Origin: Acetobacteraceae bacterium
Lineage (GTDB): Bacteria; Pseudomonadota; Alphaproteobacteria; Acetobacterales; Acetobacteraceae
DNA: 7,520 nt
NCBI GenBank assembly: GCA_003164305.1
Contig: PLSZ01000261.1
Span: 1-7,520, forward strand
Direction: 5' to 3'
Shown piece by piece: positions 5,671-7,520 of the stretch (position 1 is its first letter; every line of letters starts with the position of its first letter). Made by a program: the position numbers and the translations under genes. The notes beneath the pieces were generated by a model, which saw only the letters and a program-made list of their open reading frames with translations, was not told where the DNA came from and ran no database searches.

Positions 5671-7041
5671 CTAAAACTGCGCGTGGAGGCGGAACGCAAA
5701 AACCGACACCGGCCCTCGGCTACGATTGTAACCCGGGTTGTTGACGAGTTGATAATCCGCCGTGACGTGAGCCCACTTCACGAGGCTGAGACTGTAAAAG
5801 GTTTCCAGAATTTGCTCCGGGCCAGCGGCCAGCGCACCGTCGCCAATAATTCCCCCGAGACCGCCGGCCGCGAGATACTCCTTCGCGGCGCGCGAGATCT
5901 GATTGAACGCGACGGCCACGCCAACGGTATCGTCGGCTCGGCCCCATTGGGTTCCGGCCAGCGAGAGTCCAGCCGAAATCGTCTGATCGATGTCGGTGAA
6001 ATCGACCTCCTCGACGCCGCCCTGGGTCCAACCGGCGCGCGCGAACAGCCCAAGGTCAGGCGTCAGTTGCTGCTCCAGGTTCAATACGATGCCGTATTTG
6101 CTACGATAGTCACGCACCAGCGCGGTCGAGGGCGTTTGCCCGGTGGCGGCGGCGAGAGCAAGGGCGTCGGAATAAGTACCAAGATCGCCGCGAGTCAGCC
6201 AATACAGGATTTTGAACTTGCCCGGTTGGGACCACAGCGTATGCCGCTCCTCCAGCTCGCCCATGAACTGCGCCTGCTGTGCCAGCCGATTATCGAGGGC
6301 GAGGCTGTTCGCGGCGATCGACAGATCGAACACACCGGCCCGGACGGTCCACCAATCCTGGTACCATTCGACGGACGCGCCGTACGTCGAACCCCAGGCG
6401 TCCGCCGCGTAATCGAAAGTGCCCGCGTCGATGATCGACCAATTAAGGAAATCGTTGCGCGGATCGTGGGCATATTTGTTGGTGTCGAAGACATCGACCA
6501 CGGAGAACTTGCCGATCGTGAACACCACCCGGTTGGCGGTTTGCGAGCCGCCCAATTGGTTGAGGTCGGGATCGACCTTTTGGCTTTCTCCGCCCAGATC
6601 GATCGTTTGCCGGAAGAAGCCGCGCGGCAGGCGGTAATAGGGAACGGTTGAGCCGACTTTATAAGCCTCGCCACTGAAATAGCCGGCAACGCCGAAGCTG
6701 TTGCCAAGGCCGAACCCCTGATCGATTTCCGGGTTGAACCAGATTTCGGCGCCTCGCCAGGGCCGGTAACCGAGATACGCCGTCACATCGACCGTTTCCC
6801 TGCCGTTGGCGGCGGAACTGAGGCTCTGCGGTCCCTGATAGGCCGAGCGGAAGGACGGTTGCAGTTGCCAGGTGGCGGTCGTCTGACCGTGGATGGCCCA
6901 CTGTTCCGGCACGGCCTCGGCGTCCGGCGCCGTCGCGGCGTCCGGTCCCGGCTGGGGCGTCGGGCCAGCCACCTGGGCCTGGCAAACCAGCGGCCACAGC
7001 AGGATCGTCGCGGCCATCAGGCGATATGTTGAATACCGCAC
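5671..7041 (-). CDS. OprB-family carbohydrate-selective outer-membrane porin
   Basis: Outer-membrane beta-barrel that lets sugars or similar small solutes diffuse into the periplasm. The 456-residue product has a Sec signal peptide (1-22, cleavage after Gln-Ala), a short Pro/Ala/Asp-rich linker (about 25-45), then the OprB domain from WAIHGQTTATWQ to the end. Family landmarks are LGYRPWRGAEIWFNPEIDQGFGLG in pieces near 90-115, FSGEAYKVG, LPRGFFRQTIDLGGE, a GKFSVVDVFDTNKYAHDPRNDFLNW region in mid-protein, FDYAADAWG, and near the C-terminus YLAAGGLGGIIGDG and a YQLVNNPGYNRSRGPVSVF region. The last residue is Phe, the outer-membrane insertion signal. The start is GTG at 7041 (read leftward), with GAGGGGGT at 7051-7058 as ribosome-binding site; the in-frame stop at 7047-7045 rules out any earlier start. 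It is transcribed away from the MgtC-like gene side and converges on the flavoenzyme gene. The exact sugar is unknown. Confidence 0.93.
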   Translation of the reverse strand: MRYSTYRLMAATILLWPLVCQAQVAGPTPQPGPDAATAPDAEAVPEQWAIHGQTTATWQLQPSFRSAYQGPQSLSSAANGRETVDVTAYLGYRPWRGAEIWFNPEIDQGFGLGNSFGVAGYFSGEAYKVGSTVPYYRLPRGFFRQTIDLGGESQKVDPDLNQLGGSQTANRVVFTIGKFSVVDVFDTNKYAHDPRNDFLNWSIIDAGTFDYAADAWGSTYGASVEWYQDWWTVRAGVFDLSIAANSLALDNRLAQQAQFMGELEERHTLWSQPGKFKILYWLTRGDLGTYSDALALAAATGQTPSTALVRDYRSKYGIVLNLEQQLTPDLGLFARAGWTQGGVEEVDFTDIDQTISAGLSLAGTQWGRADDTVGVAVAFNQISRAAKEYLAAGGLGGIIGDGALAAGPEQILETFYSLSLVKWAHVTADYQLVNNPGYNRSRGPVSVFAFRLHAQF

Positions 7042-7044
7042 GGT

Positions 7045-7143
7045 TCAATCACCCCCTCGCGATCCGCGAAGCGACATCGCCGCCGCGGGTTCCGTTTCCT
7101 TCCCCATGCCGTGCTTAATCTCCGACAGTCCGTCACGACTCAT
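7045..7143 (-). CDS. Possible 32-residue leader ORF upstream of the porin gene
   Basis: An ATG at 7143 (read leftward) is preceded by GGAG at 5 nt spacing and opens a 32-codon frame ending in TGA at 7047-7045, 3 nt before the porin GTG. The product starts MSRDGLSEIKHGMGKETE and ends in a Gly/Arg-rich tail; it has no signal, membrane segment or known motif. The porin's ribosome-binding site lies inside its last codons, so ribosomes reading it could affect porin translation. The ribosome-binding site and the spacing favour it being real; its short length, mixed third-base use and lack of recognisable homology argue against. It may be chance. Confidence 0.3.
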   Translation of the reverse strand: MSRDGLSEIKHGMGKETEPAAAMSLRGSRGGD

Positions 7144-7202
7144 GCCAGCTCCACGATAAAGCGGTTGTCTTACAGTTTGCCTATCGGCCAGATCCGGACC
7201 AG

Positions 7203-7520
7203 TCACGCGGACGTGCCCACGGTCCAGGTCGCTGAACGAATCAACGGCGAAGCTTCCAGTTCCGTGACGACCTTATCCAGTTCACCGGTGTCGGCCGTCG
7301 TTGGCACCAGTTTGGCGGCGAGTTCGACCTGGTATTCGCTCTCCGACAGCAACTCGATCTCACGGATGGGGTAGTGCGCGCGGGACAGCACCTCATCCAG
7401 CAGATCGCGGACATCGGCGACGTCGGCGCGATCGGTGGTCGCGTGGACCCGGTACAGGGCCTCCGTCGTCGCTTCGTCGAACGGACGGCGGTTAACCCAG
7501 TTGACCAGCGGCCGCAACAG
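7203..7520 (-). CDS. MgtC/SapB-family protein, C-terminal domain (cut by window edge)
   Basis: Only the last 105 residues are in the window; the frame continues beyond 7520, where two leucine codons precede RPLVNWVNRR, matching the exit of the last membrane helix of the family into the cytoplasm. The visible part is the soluble ACT-like C-terminal domain, with a strand-helix-strand-strand-helix-strand order: LYRVHATT, a helix around VADVRDLLDEVLSRA, IREIELLSE, YQVELAAKLV, a helix around ELDKVVTELEAS, and a closing IRSATW. MgtC-type proteins are inner-membrane proteins linked to low-magnesium or acid adaptation; the longer form with this C-terminal domain is the classical one. The TGA at 7205-7203 is 161 nt before the porin start on the same strand. 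Assignment rests on the domain pattern and key residues, not on a search. Confidence 0.72.
   Translation of the reverse strand: MLRPLVNWVNRRPFDEATTEALYRVHATTDRADVADVRDLLDEVLSRAHYPIREIELLSESEYQVELAAKLVPTTADTGELDKVVTELEASPLIRSATWTVGTSA

Noticed and set aside
5494..6651. 385-codon forward frame opposite the porin gene
   Set aside because: It starts inside the palindromic repeat and then reads the antisense of the OprB-family gene, which has full-length family motifs and a C-terminal Phe on the other strand.
7042..7202. Sigma-70-like promoter for the porin gene
   Set aside because: A promoter is likely here, but no -35/-10 pair with good matches and 16-18 nt spacing stands out.

Overview
The window is GC-rich DNA from what is most likely an alphaproteobacterium of the Rhodospirillales/Acetobacteraceae type. 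The evidence is the codon use (strong G/C in third positions), an OprB-family carbohydrate porin close to those common in that group, and a short palindromic repeat (CGTCAT...ATC frame) of a kind scattered through alphaproteobacterial genomes. No species can be named from the sequence alone.

Layout. Positions 1-268 hold no recognisable gene. From 269 to 3999 a tightly packed plus-strand operon encodes a complete ABC importer of the nitrate/sulfonate/taurine (NMT1/SsuABC-like) class: a secreted substrate-binding protein, an ATPase, two different permeases, and a 105-residue membrane-anchored or secreted protein of unknown function. The junctions are 7 nt, a 4-nt ATGA overlap, a second 4-nt ATGA overlap, and 3 nt. 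After a 60-nt gap comes an acyl-CoA-dehydrogenase-fold flavoenzyme (4060-5241). It lacks the usual catalytic glutamate and looks more like the DszC/SfnB/HpaB-type flavin-dependent monooxygenases.

Positions 5242-5670, between convergent genes, contain two nested inverted-repeat pairs built on the same 28-base plan, plus a 21-bp near-perfect tandem duplication. On the minus strand follow an OprB-type outer-membrane porin (7041-5671), a possible 32-codon leader ORF ending 3 nt before its GTG start (7143-7045), and at the right edge the C-terminal domain of an MgtC/SapB-family protein (7520-7203), cut by the window.

How it may work together (inference): the binding protein captures a small anionic or organosulfur-like solute in the periplasm, the two permeases form a heterodimeric channel driven by the single ATPase, and the flavoenzyme oxidises the imported compound. 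No substrate is proven by the sequence and no flavin reductase is in the window. The least explained item is the small protein at 3682-3999, whose C-terminal half has the predicted pattern of a stand-alone peptidase-propeptide (I9-like) ferredoxin fold.
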